Below, piece by piece: positions 39,134-48,451 of a stretch of DNA of 64,000 bases. The position numbers and the translations under genes were made by a program. The notes under the pieces were generated by a model that saw only the letters and a list, made by a program, of their open reading frames with translations, searched no databases and was not told where the DNA came from. Source of the stretch: Sulfuriferula nivalis (lineage in GTDB: Bacteria; Pseudomonadota; Gammaproteobacteria; Burkholderiales; Sulfuriferulaceae); NCBI RefSeq assembly GCF_009937995.1, contig NZ_AP021881.1, forward strand, positions 434,001 through 498,000, written 5' to 3'. How positions within the stretch are numbered: the first letter of the stretch is position 1; each line of letters begins with the position of its first letter.

Positions 39134-40042
39134 ATGAAAATCAAATTAATATTTGCAATGTTAGCGCTGACTGGCAGTTTTTCAGCGCATGCGGCGTTAA
39201 ACATATTGGCGTGCGAACCAGAGTGGGGTGCATTGGCGCAGGAGTTGGGCGGTGATAAGGTTAAAGTGGCAAATGCGACGTCGGCTTTGCAAGACCCACA
39301 TCGCATAGAAGCGCGGCCATCACTGATTGCGCGTGCCCGTAATGCGGATATGCTAGTGTGTACAGGGGCAGAACTGGAGATAGGCTGGTTGCCAATATTG
39401 TTGCGTGATTCAGGCAATGCGGCGATACAGCCAGGCCAGCCAGGTAATTTCGAAGCAACACGTTATGTAGCGCTGCTGGAGAAGCCACAGCGACTGGACA
39501 GGGCTGATGGCGATGTTCACGCGGCAGGTAATCCGCATATACAGACTGATCCGCACAACATCGCGCTCGTAGCAGATGCTATGAGCAAGGCGCTGGAAAC
39601 AGTCGATGCAGCTAATACGGCTTATTATCAAGCGCGCCATGATGATTTTATGGCGCGCTGGCGTGCAGCAATTGCACGTTGGGAAACACAGGCTGCGCCA
39701 TTAAAAGGTGTGGTGATCGTGGCGCAACATCAAGCTTACCCCTATTTGGAAAACTGGCTGGGGTTGAAACAGGTGGCGACACTGGAGCCTAAACCTGGTG
39801 TCGAGCCCAGCATTGCGTCGCTATCGGCAGTGTTGAACAAGTTGAGTATTACCCCAGCCAAGATGGTGGTGCGTTCCGCTTATAACGATGACAGGGCTTC
39901 TGCCTGGTTATCGCAGCGTGCCAATATTCCAGCAGTGGTATTGCCATTTACAGTAGGTGGTACGCCAGCAGCTAATACTTTGTTTGGCTTGTTTGACGAT
40001 ACTATTAATCGCCTGTTGGCGGCAGATAAGGTGGCGAAATAA
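39134..40042 (+). CDS. ZnuA-like metal ABC substrate-binding protein
   Basis: A 302-residue periplasmic cluster A-I binding protein: signal peptide (about 1-20, SAHA cleavage), and likely metal ligands in DPHRIE, NPHIQTDPHN and AQHQAYPY, matching the three His of ZnuA/TroA proteins, with an acidic residue late in the protein as a possible fourth. It lacks the long His-rich loop of E. coli ZnuA. Zinc or manganese is likely. AGGAG lies upstream; the stop overlaps the permease ATG. Confidence 0.87.
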   Translation: MKIKLIFAMLALTGSFSAHAALNILACEPEWGALAQELGGDKVKVANATSALQDPHRIEARPSLIARARNADMLVCTGAELEIGWLPILLRDSGNAAIQPGQPGNFEATRYVALLEKPQRLDRADGDVHAAGNPHIQTDPHNIALVADAMSKALETVDAANTAYYQARHDDFMARWRAAIARWETQAAPLKGVVIVAQHQAYPYLENWLGLKQVATLEPKPGVEPSIASLSAVLNKLSITPAKMVVRSAYNDDRASAWLSQRANIPAVVLPFTVGGTPAANTLFGLFDDTINRLLAADKVAK

Positions 40043-40806
40043 TGGACAATACCGCGCTCGATATATCGATACTATGGCCTGCGCTGCTGGCAGGATTGTT
40101 GGTGCTGGCAACGCATGTGCCACTGGGTCGCGAGGTGTTGGCGCGCGGTATCGTCTTTATTGACTTGGCTATCGCGCAAATCGCTGGATTGGGCGTCATC
40201 GTGGCAGATGCGTTGGGCATGGATCCGCATGCCTGGGGTGTGCAGGTTGCGGCACTCGCTGCGGCTGCAGTGGGGGCGATAGGTCTGACCTGGACTGAGA
40301 AACATTATCCAGATAGTCAGGAAGCGCTGATAGGTGTGTCGTTTGTGCTGGCTGCTTGCGCAAGTTTGATATTGATGGCCGGTAACCCGCATGGTGCGGA
40401 ACATCTGAAAGATTTGTTAGTCGGACAGATACTGTGGGTGAGCCCTGCACAATTACAGATTACTGCAGTCGTGACGGCGTTATTGTTACTGGCGCGTCAC
40501 TGGCTGGGTGCGCATCTGGGACGAGCAGGGTTTTACTTGATTTTTGCTTGTGCAATTACCTTATCAGTGCAGTTAGTCGGTATTTATCTGGTGTTTGCCA
40601 GTTTGATTGTTCCTGCGCTGGCCGTACGTCAGTATTCAGATCGTGTCGGATTATGGGTGGCATATGCGATTGGTGCGTGCGGGTATGCGCTGGGTCTGGT
40701 GATGTCGGCCTGGTATGACGTGCCATCTGGCGCGGTAATCGTATGGGCTATTGCAATTATGGCGTTAATGAGTCGATTGTTACCTGTGGCACGTCGGCAT
40801 GTTTGA
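40042..40806 (+). CDS. ZnuB-like metal ABC permease (ABC-3 family)
   Basis: A 254-residue inner-membrane protein with about seven or eight hydrophobic segments and the ABC-3 layout (FIDLAIAQIAGLGVI near the N-terminus). It overlaps the ZnuA-like gene by one base. No ATPase (ZnuC) gene lies on either side, so the transporter must borrow an ATPase encoded elsewhere or is incomplete. Confidence 0.87.
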   Translation: MDNTALDISILWPALLAGLLVLATHVPLGREVLARGIVFIDLAIAQIAGLGVIVADALGMDPHAWGVQVAALAAAAVGAIGLTWTEKHYPDSQEALIGVSFVLAACASLILMAGNPHGAEHLKDLLVGQILWVSPAQLQITAVVTALLLLARHWLGAHLGRAGFYLIFACAITLSVQLVGIYLVFASLIVPALAVRQYSDRVGLWVAYAIGACGYALGLVMSAWYDVPSGAVIVWAIAIMALMSRLLPVARRHV

Positions 40807-40924
40807 TGCTTTGTAGGATAGTCACCTTGGTTAATGGTAAAATATTCCATGTATCCGTTGATGTTTGGGGCGGATACGGCAATAATGCAGTATTGATAAA
40901 AACATGACACGTTAGGGCGAAGCA

Positions 40925-42115
40925 GTGGAATTTTTTGGGATGTTCAAGCGTAAAGAGAAGCAAGAAGCCGACCGCTCATTAGAGATGGTGGCGGTTAAGC
41001 CTAAGAGCAAAGAACAGGCTATTGCTGAAATTCATGCAGAAACGCTAACTGAGCAACGTTTCAATGAGGATCTGACACACGAAAGCATTATCGTCACCGA
41101 GATGGAATCACAGTTTCCATACGGTGTTGAGGATGCCGCAATGACTTACGCCAATGGCCGGACTGACGATGCAATCAGTGGTGTCCATGCGTTGTTAGCT
41201 AAGACACCCAAGGAAGAATTGCTGTGGTTTATGTTGTTTGATTTGTATCAAGTCAGCAATAAACGTAAAGAATTTGATAAGTTGGCATTGGATTATGTTA
41301 ACGAGTGCGAGAAATCTCCCCCTATGTGGCGCAGTGCTGGTGATGAGTCGTTAGCGTCGGTAACAGAAACGCCAACAGTTGCAGCGACAGAAGGGCAGCT
41401 ATTTTCACTAAAGGGCAGTCTGGATTTACATATGGCTGACCGTATCGGCTTGCTGCAGGCAGCGGCGAGCAAAGGCTCGATACAGCTGGACTTGTCTGGT
41501 TTGACGCTGATTACGCCTGAAGGTGCGGGTTTGTTACAAGCCGCGATGGTTAAGCTGCAAAAACAACAGGCAACCTTGCAGATTGCCAGTGGTGCATTTG
41601 TGGATTTGTTACAACAATACATTGCACAACCCGAAAACAATAATTGTGAGCCTTGGTTATTGTTGTTACAGCTGTACCAGCTTCAAGGTAAGGAATCGGA
41701 ATTTGAGGATTTGGCGGTTGATTTTGCCGTGCGTTTTGAAGTATCGCCTCCGTCGTGGGAGTCACCTAAGAAAATTGCGACGTCCGTTGCTGAAGCACCC
41801 AAAAAACCAGCGGCTATACCGAGTAGTGCTGTTGCTGAATCTCAGGCCTTTATCATGACGGGAACGATAACCAGTGCGAGCGCGGCGATCTTTGACGCAT
41901 TTAAACAGTATGCGGCTAAACATAGTGATGTGGTGCTTGATATGCATGCAGTAGACAGGGTTGAGTTTGCCAGTGTAGGTTTGTTCATGGATGCACTGAT
42001 GGCGCTGATTCCATCTGGTAAGAATGTGTCGATAATAGATGCAAATATGATGGTGAGAGTCTTGTTAATCACTATGGGTCTGGATCAAATGGCCACAATA
42101 CTGCCACGTAAATAA
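40925..42115 (+). CDS. Protein with two helical-repeat plus STAS modules
   Basis: A 396-residue cytoplasmic protein. Two STAS-like domains (about 155-220 and 305-390, with LDLSGLTLITPEGAGLL and LDMHAVDRVEFASVGLF) alternate with two related TPR-like helices: WFMLFDLYQ ... EKSPPMW at about 98-136 and WLLLLQLYQ ... EVSPPSW at about 238-278. The helices resemble FimV-type repeats. The start is GTG at 40925 with AGGGCG upstream; ATG 40940 lacks a site. Function unknown; STAS domains often act in anti-sigma or regulatory binding. It precedes hslVU after a terminator. Confidence 0.8.
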   Translation: MEFFGMFKRKEKQEADRSLEMVAVKPKSKEQAIAEIHAETLTEQRFNEDLTHESIIVTEMESQFPYGVEDAAMTYANGRTDDAISGVHALLAKTPKEELLWFMLFDLYQVSNKRKEFDKLALDYVNECEKSPPMWRSAGDESLASVTETPTVAATEGQLFSLKGSLDLHMADRIGLLQAAASKGSIQLDLSGLTLITPEGAGLLQAAMVKLQKQQATLQIASGAFVDLLQQYIAQPENNNCEPWLLLLQLYQLQGKESEFEDLAVDFAVRFEVSPPSWESPKKIATSVAEAPKKPAAIPSSAVAESQAFIMTGTITSASAAIFDAFKQYAAKHSDVVLDMHAVDRVEFASVGLFMDALMALIPSGKNVSIIDANMMVRVLLITMGLDQMATILPRK

Positions 42116-42125
42116 AGCATGGTGT

Positions 42126-42169
42126 AAATCATAAAAAAGGGAGCTGATCAGCTCCCTTTTTTATGATTT
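42126..42169. terminator. Bidirectional terminator, 44-nt perfect palindrome
   Basis: AAATCATAAAAAAGGGAGCT and its exact complement meet at a central GATC. The GC-rich core GGGAGCTGATCAGCTCCC is followed by TTTTTT. It ends the STAS gene transcript. Confidence 0.95.
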
Positions 42170-42231
42170 ACGCTTGATATTGTTCATCCAGTCCTCATCT
42201 AATTCCGTATTGTCTTTTATCGGTAAGCATT

Positions 42232-42768
42232 ATGGAACAATATCGCGGCACAACCATACTCTCAGTACGACGTGGTAATCAGGTTGCACTGGGGGGCGAT
42301 GGTCAAGTGACTTTAGGCAATATCGTCATCAAAAGCACTGCACGTAAAATACGACGCATACATCAGGGGCAGATATTGGCGGGCTTTGCTGGCGGTACGG
42401 CGGATGCCTTTACCTTGTTTGAACGATTTGAAGCCAAACTGGATAAACATCAGGGTAACTTGTTGCGTTCGGCAGTAGATTTGGCAAAAGACTGGCGTAG
42501 TGATAGGGCTTTGCGTCGTCTGGAAGCAATGCTGGCAGTAGCAGATCGGGAGCACTCGTTGATTATTACTGGTAATGGCGATGTGCTGGAGCCTGAGTAT
42601 GGCATAGTCGCCATCGGCAGTGGCGGTGCATATGCGCAGTCGGCTGCGCGTGGTCTGCTGGAAAATACTGATTTGTCGCCACAAGATATTGTTGCCAAAT
42701 CATTGGCGATAGCCGGTGATATCTGCATTTACACCAATCAAAATCATCTCATAGAAGTTCTGGAATAG
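42232..42768 (+). CDS. hslV: HslV peptidase subunit
   Basis: The 178-residue proteasome-like peptidase of the HslUV complex. The catalytic Thr follows a short propeptide ([14 protein letters not shown]). GGDGQVTLG and the Lys in [12 protein letters not shown] match the family. It lies 4 bp before hslU. Confidence 0.97.
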   Translation: MEQYRGTTILSVRRGNQVALGGDGQVTLGNIVIKSTARKIRRIHQGQILAGFAGGTADAFTLFERFEAKLDKHQGNLLRSAVDLAKDWRSDRALRRLEAMLAVADREHSLIITGNGDVLEPEYGIVAIGSGGAYAQSAARGLLENTDLSPQDIVAKSLAIAGDICIYTNQNHLIEVLE

Positions 42769-42772
42769 CATA

Positions 42773-44116
42773 ATGTCGAATATGACCCCCCAAGAAATCG
42801 TACATGAACTCGATAAACACATTATCGGACAGGATCCTGCCAAGCGTGCAGTAGCCGTGGCGCTGCGTAATCGCTGGCGGCGCGCGCAAGTGGCTGAACC
42901 ACTGCGCCATGAAATCACTCCTAAGAATATCCTGATGATAGGGCCTACAGGGGTGGGTAAGACTGAAATTGCAAGGCGTCTGGCACGTGTTTCAAATGCG
43001 CCTTTTATTAAAATCGAAGCCACGAAATTTACCGAGGTGGGTTATGTCGGTCGTGATGTTGACTCGATTATTCGTGATCTGATGGAAATTGCGATCAAAG
43101 ATTTGCGTGAGCTAGACATGACACAGGTCAAAATGCGTGCTGAAGATGCGGCCGAAGAGCGTGTGCTGGATGCATTGTTGCCGCCTGCGCGTGATGTTTC
43201 CCATAGTCTGGGTTTGGATAGCACGGAAAAGCCAGAGGATAGTGCGACACGGCAGAAATTTCGTAAGATGCTGCGTGAAGGACAATTGAACGATAAGGAA
43301 ATCGACATTGATGTCGCGGGCGCGCAAGCAACTGCGCAAATTTTTGCGCCACCCGGTATGGAAGACCTCACCAGTCAGATACAGGATATGTTCCAGAATA
43401 TGGGCAACCGGCCACGTAAAACGCGCAAGCTGAAAATTGCTGATGCGTTGAAATTGCTGGTTGAAGAAGAAGCCTCGGGTATGGTGAACGAAGAAGATAT
43501 CAAGCAGCGCGCTTTGCTCAGTGTGGAACAAAATGGCATCGTTTTCCTTGATGAAATTGACAAAATCACCAGCCGCATTGAGGCCAGTGGTGGCGAAGTA
43601 TCGCGTCAGGGTGTGCAGCGGGATTTGCTGCCGTTGGTGGAGGGCACCACGGTAACGACCAAATATGGCATGGTCAAAACTGACCATATTCTGTTTATTG
43701 CCAGCGGCGCATTTCATCTGGCGAAGCCGTCAGATCTGATTCCTGAATTGCAGGGGCGTTTTCCGATACGTGTCGAGTTGACGTCATTGTCTGTCGCTGA
43801 TTTTGAAGCTATCCTGACTGCAACAGATGCCTGCCTGACTTTGCAGTACCAGGCGTTATTGGCGACTGAGGGGGTGACATTGAACTTTACGCCTGAGGGC
43901 ATTACTCGCCTTGCGGAAATTGCATTTCACGTGAATGAAACTACTGAAAACATAGGTGCTCGTCGCTTGCATACGGTAATGGAGCGGTTGCTGGAAACGG
44001 TGTCGTTTGAAGCGCATCTGCATCAGACAGAAGCCGTGGAAATCGACGTGGATTTTGTAAATGCCAGACTTAATAATATTGCAGTGAGCGAGGATTTGGC
44101 GCGTTATGTGTTGTAA
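42773..44116 (+). CDS. hslU: HslU unfoldase subunit
   Basis: The 447-residue AAA+ ATPase that unfolds substrates for HslV. It has Walker [10 protein letters not shown], the GYVGRD pore motif, an inserted I-domain (about 110-240), Walker [11 protein letters not shown], and the C-terminal tail ARYVL that docks into HslV. Confidence 0.97.
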   Translation: MSNMTPQEIVHELDKHIIGQDPAKRAVAVALRNRWRRAQVAEPLRHEITPKNILMIGPTGVGKTEIARRLARVSNAPFIKIEATKFTEVGYVGRDVDSIIRDLMEIAIKDLRELDMTQVKMRAEDAAEERVLDALLPPARDVSHSLGLDSTEKPEDSATRQKFRKMLREGQLNDKEIDIDVAGAQATAQIFAPPGMEDLTSQIQDMFQNMGNRPRKTRKLKIADALKLLVEEEASGMVNEEDIKQRALLSVEQNGIVFLDEIDKITSRIEASGGEVSRQGVQRDLLPLVEGTTVTTKYGMVKTDHILFIASGAFHLAKPSDLIPELQGRFPIRVELTSLSVADFEAILTATDACLTLQYQALLATEGVTLNFTPEGITRLAEIAFHVNETTENIGARRLHTVMERLLETVSFEAHLHQTEAVEIDVDFVNARLNNIAVSEDLARYVL

Positions 44117-44170
44117 TATGATCTCTACACGTCGCCACAGTTTTTATCACTAATATTGTTAAGGACCGCT

Positions 44171-45031
44171 ATGAAGAACCAGCAGCAGACTCGATTTTCG
44201 TTATGTTCACGTAGTATGTTGCTGGGACTGATGTGTGTCCCATTTTTTTTGGCGGGTTGCAGTTCCTCCCATGGAGTTGATAAAGGCAAAACGCAAGTGG
44301 TGGCCAAAGTGAATGGCGAGGAAGTCACTGTTCATGAAGTTAATCAGTATATGTCGCACCTTACCCAGTTAGATGGCACACCAGAGCAAATGCGCAAGCA
44401 GGCTATTGATGCAGTGATCGATCAGCACTTGTTACAAACGGCAGCTAAACAGGCCAAACTGGATCGAGATGTGAATGTGGTGCAGGCTGAACTGGATAGC
44501 AAGAAGAATATATTGATTGATGCTTACAAAGCACGCCAATTTCATAGTGGCACAGCGCCTACCGATCAGCAAATTGCAGCTTATTATCAATCACATCCCG
44601 TATTGTTCAGTGACCGCAAGTTGTATCAGTTACAACAGTTACGTGTACAAAGCAGCGCTGAGAACCAGACTTCGTTACTGGCGCAATTGAAGCAAAGCGA
44701 TAATATTGATGCATTTGTCCACTGGCTTGATGCGCAGCATATTCCGTACGATACCAGTAACACCACAAAAGCTCCGGAAGATATGAGCCCGTCTGAGCGC
44801 AGCCTGATTATGCAAATCAAGGTCGGTGAAGCGGCGATACTTAATCAGGATCAGGACAGCATTAGTATAGATTTATTGTTAGCCACGCAACCTCAACCCA
44901 TTTCGCTCGCGCATGCGCAATTGCGGATACGTGACTTGCTGATAGCAGAGAGCGCGGCGCAACAAGTGGCATTGTGGTTGAAGCAGGCACGCCTTAATTC
45001 CAAAATAGTCTATACCGATATTGCGCAATAA
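44171..45031 (+). CDS. SurA/EpsD-like lipoprotein, putative peptidyl-prolyl isomerase
   Basis: A 286-residue lipoprotein with a type II signal (lipobox LAGC near residue 29) and a SurA N-terminal-like helical domain (VVAKVNGEEVTVHEVNQYM onward). A short PPIase-like part follows. The layout resembles the EpsD family of prolyl isomerases linked to exopolysaccharide export. AAGGA precedes ATG 44171; a TTG 15 bp earlier is less likely. No exopolysaccharide genes adjoin it here, so its client is unknown. Confidence 0.72.
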   Translation: MKNQQQTRFSLCSRSMLLGLMCVPFFLAGCSSSHGVDKGKTQVVAKVNGEEVTVHEVNQYMSHLTQLDGTPEQMRKQAIDAVIDQHLLQTAAKQAKLDRDVNVVQAELDSKKNILIDAYKARQFHSGTAPTDQQIAAYYQSHPVLFSDRKLYQLQQLRVQSSAENQTSLLAQLKQSDNIDAFVHWLDAQHIPYDTSNTTKAPEDMSPSERSLIMQIKVGEAAILNQDQDSISIDLLLATQPQPISLAHAQLRIRDLLIAESAAQQVALWLKQARLNSKIVYTDIAQ

Positions 45032-45041
45032 CTAGCAGGCT

Positions 45042-45692
45042 TTAAATTTCTACATCATTACTTGGTCGCCAGGATTTTGGGGCAGGCTGCCAAGTAACGC
45101 GAATATATGGGCGATCATGACCTGACAGATACAGTGCTGCTTGCGTAATCCAGCGCTGTGTGGGGGTTGGTTCTACAAAAGGGGTGGCGAATATCAGGCC
45201 AACTAAACCCAGCGCAATTAAACCGTAGTGAGCGCGAATTGGTGGGGCTTTGTGTAGCAAATAAATAAACACAAAACTGATAGTGCCGCCTAATAGCCAG
45301 CCCGCTATTGATTCCGACAAGGAATGAGCGTGTACCATAATTCGGGAAACCGCGATCAACGTGCCAAAACCAACTCCCAGTGCTATTGCGCCTAAACGCA
45401 TCATTGCGGATGCTCTTTGCGTAAGCAGATAAAGCAATACTGGCGTGATCGACATTGCGCGTGTTACATGACCACTAAAGCCGGTAAAGTCATATTCACG
45501 ACTACCTATTCCCCAGCCTATAAATGCAATTTTACTGGCGACAACAATGCTCATCGCACCTAAAAACAACAGCAGCCACCACATGGTTAACCGCCATGCC
45601 CGACCAGCTAGTAGCCAGCCAGTGATAGCTGTAGCCATCGGTGCAATAACACTGAAACTGGCTAAATTAGTAATAGTGGCCCAGAAAATCAT
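45042..45692 (-). CDS. PAP2-family membrane phosphatase
   Basis: A 216-residue inner-membrane protein with about six hydrophobic segments. PAP2 catalytic motifs are FSGH (motif 2) and SRIMVHAHSLSE (motif 3, SR-x5-H-x3-E, with Glu for the usual Asp); the first Lys motif is degenerate. It may act on a lipid phosphate or polyprenyl diphosphate. It is convergent with the lipoprotein gene, with only 10 bp between stops. Confidence 0.8.
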   Translation of the reverse strand: MIFWATITNLASFSVIAPMATAITGWLLAGRAWRLTMWWLLLFLGAMSIVVASKIAFIGWGIGSREYDFTGFSGHVTRAMSITPVLLYLLTQRASAMMRLGAIALGVGFGTLIAVSRIMVHAHSLSESIAGWLLGGTISFVFIYLLHKAPPIRAHYGLIALGLVGLIFATPFVEPTPTQRWITQAALYLSGHDRPYIRVTWQPAPKSWRPSNDVEI

Positions 45693-45835
45693 GGAAGGAG
45701 TAGTGGCGGAATGACGGCTAACTTTAACCGAGAAAAGTCCTTAGAACAAGCGAGATATCAGCTATTTCGCATAAGGTGAGTTTTATGTGAGAGCTGGATT
45801 GTTATCTGGGTTGATAGCCTAGCTTTACTTACGAT

Positions 45836-45853
45836 CTTGTCAGTAAATGGTCA
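45836..45853 (+). promoter_or_regulatory. Candidate PhoB box upstream of pstS
   Basis: CTTGTCAGTAAATGGTCA holds two TGTCA-like repeats starting 11 bp apart, close to the Pho box consensus (CTGTCAT repeats). It lies about 97 bp before the pstS ATG, in a 257-bp gap with no gene. It fits phosphate-starvation control of pstS. Confidence 0.6.
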
Positions 45854-45949
45854 CTCAATATTCATTTATGGTCGAATATAAATGCTTAGAATTATTACAA
45901 CTGCAATGTGATGTGCAGCTAATATTTTATTCATACGTTCGAGGTAAAA

Positions 45950-46000
45950 ATGCAATCAACCAACCGTCTTATCAAAACATTGAGCGCAGCTGCTGTTGCG
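45950..46000 (+). pseudogene. pstS: pstS, 5' fragment cut by IS91-like element
   Basis: ATG with GAGGTAAA upstream, then 17 codons encoding the start of a signal peptide (MQSTNRLIKTLSAAAVA). The frame then runs into the insertion element. It continues as the fragment at 48452-49427. Confidence 0.88.
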
Positions 46001-46044
46001 CTAACGAATAAGGTTAGATTGTGATCGCGAAGCGAGCCACAATC
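46001..46044 (-). repeat. oriIS-like end of copy 1
   Basis: The transposase-distal end holds CTAAC-N7-GTTAG at 46001-46017, then GATTGTG ... CACAATC (46017-46044) enclosing TCGC-GAA-GCGA. Such a hairpin beyond the transposase 3' end is where the IS91 HUH nuclease initiates rolling-circle transposition. The assignment is by analogy. Confidence 0.6.
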
Positions 46045-46313
46045 TGAACCGTTTGTTGGACAAGCCCGGCATGGCTGGGGCGGGTGTTGCTTGAGCGCTT
46101 ATGGAAATATCTTTTTGACTATGCTGGCATAACTGGACGCGTTACGCATCCCACCCGCCATTTCACGACCTTCACGTTGCCATTGCAGCAACTTATTCTA
46201 TTCAACTCACCGTTTTTAGTCGGCTTTTCGGGCATGTTAACCCAATTTCAGCCTTCTTCAGGGCGAGCACGGCCATACCTGCCTAGTCTGGCAGGTGGGC
46301 GGTGTGGGCTGGT

Positions 46314-47429
46314 TTAGCGCATGGTCTCCCACCCTGTGTCATCTGCTCTGTGTTCCCGTTTTATAGATGGGGCTGATGTGGCTAGCGGTATCGCTTTGAT
46401 ACGTGTGCGCACTATCTTCATCACCCCACCGCAACATTGGCAACGTATCGCTGGTCTGGGTTGCGCTGGCGGCGGATTGTTCCGTCGCCATAGGTGGGTC
46501 AGCTGTAGCTGGGTGAGTAGTTTGCTATTGGGATGCAGGTAGCCAAAGTTGCGGGCGCGGCGGTAGCCTTTGGGCAGAATGTGTTGCAGTATCAGTCGCA
46601 GGAAGGCTACACCACTCAAGGTACGGGTTTCCATTTGTTTGGTTTGGCTGTTCCGGTAACGGAAGGTGACCTGACCATGCCGGTCGGAGAGGATGTCTTT
46701 CTCCTGTATCACCCCCCGATACAGATAGCGCCCAAGGTAGATCAGAGCGTGCTGTCCAGTGCCGACGGCTTTGCAATCCACCACCCAATCGGTCGGGTAA
46801 TCGTTTGGCAGGGTGAGTCCTGCTTGTCTGATGCCTGCCAGTAATTTGGCACGAAATACTTTGGCCAGGGCTTTGTGGTTAAACAGGTAGTTGCCGTGTT
46901 TATGACGCATGCGTCGCTGTTTGGGGTTAAAGGCGACAGCGGGCATGACGAGATGCACATGGGGGTGATAGTCCAGTCGGCGGTTATGGGTATGCAGTAC
47001 AGTCACCGCCCCTGCGCTGCCGCGCAGCTTGTTGTCGTTTTGGCTGAAGGTGTTGACTGTTTCCCACGCGCAGCGTGTGATCAAGTCATACATGACGCGC
47101 TGATGTTGCCAGGCCAGTGTGCGCAACTGGGCGGGCACGGTGAAGGTGAGCATGAAGTAGTTGGCGGGGATGGATTTGTGTAATTGCTGGTCTATCCAGC
47201 GCTGTGATTCGTGCGCCTGGCAATGCGGGCAATGCCGATGACCGCAGGAATGTGGCAGGTAGCTGGGTGTTTGACAATCATCACAGGCAAGTTGCATCCT
47301 CGGGCTCATCTGGCTACGGCAGGTTTGAAAGGCGGTTAAGGCAGCTTGCTGGCTGGGCAATAGGTGATGACCGTGTTGTGCAAGCAGTTTAGCTGCGTAG
47401 GTTGCTACGATGTGCGCCAGTCTGATCAT
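46314..47429 (-). CDS. IS91-family HUH (Y2) transposase
   Basis: A 371-residue transposase: N-terminal zinc-binding domain (CDDC ... CGHRHCPHC, Zn_Tnp_IS91), then the rolling-circle nuclease with HUH motif HPHVHLVMP, and two tyrosines in YLGRYLYRG (Y-x3-Y). ATG at 47429 overlaps the TGA of the frameshifted recombinase (ATGA), giving coupling. A TTG 15 bp earlier is less likely. Domain layout is intact, so it is probably active. Confidence 0.92.
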   Translation of the reverse strand: MIRLAHIVATYAAKLLAQHGHHLLPSQQAALTAFQTCRSQMSPRMQLACDDCQTPSYLPHSCGHRHCPHCQAHESQRWIDQQLHKSIPANYFMLTFTVPAQLRTLAWQHQRVMYDLITRCAWETVNTFSQNDNKLRGSAGAVTVLHTHNRRLDYHPHVHLVMPAVAFNPKQRRMRHKHGNYLFNHKALAKVFRAKLLAGIRQAGLTLPNDYPTDWVVDCKAVGTGQHALIYLGRYLYRGVIQEKDILSDRHGQVTFRYRNSQTKQMETRTLSGVAFLRLILQHILPKGYRRARNFGYLHPNSKLLTQLQLTHLWRRNNPPPAQPRPAIRCQCCGGVMKIVRTRIKAIPLATSAPSIKREHRADDTGWETMR

Positions 47430-48339
47430 TTGACTTTGCCCCAATGAATGTGGAATTTCTCCATTAATTGATTAAGGCGAGTGTGTGCGCTCTGATGGCG
47501 TTGTTCGGTGAGGTGGGTGTAGCGGATGGTGGTGAGGATGGACTGGTGTCCGAGTATCTGCTGAATTTCGAGTAAATCGATGCCAGCTTCTATCAGGTGG
47601 GTGGCATAGCTGTGGCGCAGGCTGTGTGGTGTAATTCTTTTTTTAAGCCACAGTCACGGGTCACTTGACCCAAGGTGGTCTGGATACCACCACGATCCAG
47701 CGGGGTGCGTGCCAAGTGCGATTTGGCAAGACCGCCGTGTCGATTAGGAAAGAGCAAGCTTGGGTTGCGATGGGTGAGCCAGAAACGGCGCAATACCTGC
47801 AAGGTGTTCTCTGATAACGGCACCAATCGATCACGGTTGCCTTTGGCGTTGCGTACTTGCACCCGCATCCGATCCGCATCGATATCCCCTACCTGCAAGC
47901 GTAAGCCTTCGCCTAATCGTAAGCCCAGGCTGTAGAGGGTGAAGAAGAATACGCGGTAGCTCAATACGCGGGTGGCCATGAAGATTTGTTGTGCCTGGGC
48001 GACGGTAATGATGTCGGGCAGGCTATATGACTTGGGTGGTTTAACCAGATCCGCACCTGGCCAGGGTTGGCTGAGTACATGGGCATAATAGAACTTCAGT
48101 CCATACAGATCATGTTTGAGCGTACTCCATGAATGGGTATCCAGGATGCGAACAAAATAGTCGGTTAATTGTGGCTTGGTGAGCGCGTCTATCTGGTCAT
48201 TAAAATACACCGCTGCGCGCCGTACGCCGTGTGAATACAAGGCGATGGTTTTAGGCTGCATGCCTCTGAGCTTGAGGCAATTCAGCAGTCGCTGGTGATT
48301 GTGCTCGAAGTGCGCGGGGATGGGTGTGGGGGCTGTCAA
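47426..48339 (-). CDS. Tyrosine recombinase split by a -1 frameshift (copy 1)
   Basis: Frame 0 encodes 248 residues (stop near 47593) with the SAM-like N-domain and the first catalytic Arg (GLRLGEGL), but ends soon after a run of seven A (47638-47644 on the plus strand as T). Reading in the -1 frame after this run gives [22 protein letters not shown] and IRYTHL, supplying the HxxR, His and nucleophile Tyr, and reaches TGA at 47426 (about 304 residues in all). TTA-AAA-AAA-G is a classic slippery site, so programmed frameshifting is likely. A simple inactivating indel in the ancestor is the alternative. Confidence 0.85.
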
Positions 48340-48428
48340 TGTCGTCTCCTCGTGGTACAGTAATCAAAATTCCATTGCTGGGGGAGACGAAATTATGCTG
48401 CGTAATTTGATGGTTCGGGAATATTTCT

Positions 48429-48440
48429 CCGCGATAGCGG
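48429..48440 (-). repeat. terIS-like hairpin of copy 1
   Basis: CCGC-GATA-GCGG lies 11 bp from the recombinase-side end of the element, followed by GGCTTCGTTCAAC at the junction. The minus strand reads GTTGAAC at this edge, containing GAAC, which resembles IS91 target/terminus sequences. Confidence 0.45.
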
Positions 48441-48451
48441 CTTCGTTCAAC

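Larger units (their letters stand above)
46001..48451 (-). mobile_element. IS91-like element with tyrosine recombinase, copy 1
   Basis: A 2451-bp unit repeated at 57321-59771 with no difference seen in the segments and translations I compared. Both ORFs lie on the minus strand: a recombinase (upstream) and a HUH Y2 transposase. The ends have subterminal hairpins rather than long inverted repeats, and the split pstS shows no target duplication, as expected for rolling-circle IS91-type elements. The exact boundary is uncertain by a few bases because the ends share short matches with their flanks. Confidence 0.93.

Noticed and set aside
46084-46317. Plus-strand 77-codon frame inside the IS element (and its copy at 57404-57637)
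   Set aside because: It lies in the 3' non-coding end of the element, antisense to the direction of both element genes, and has no protein-like features or ribosome site.
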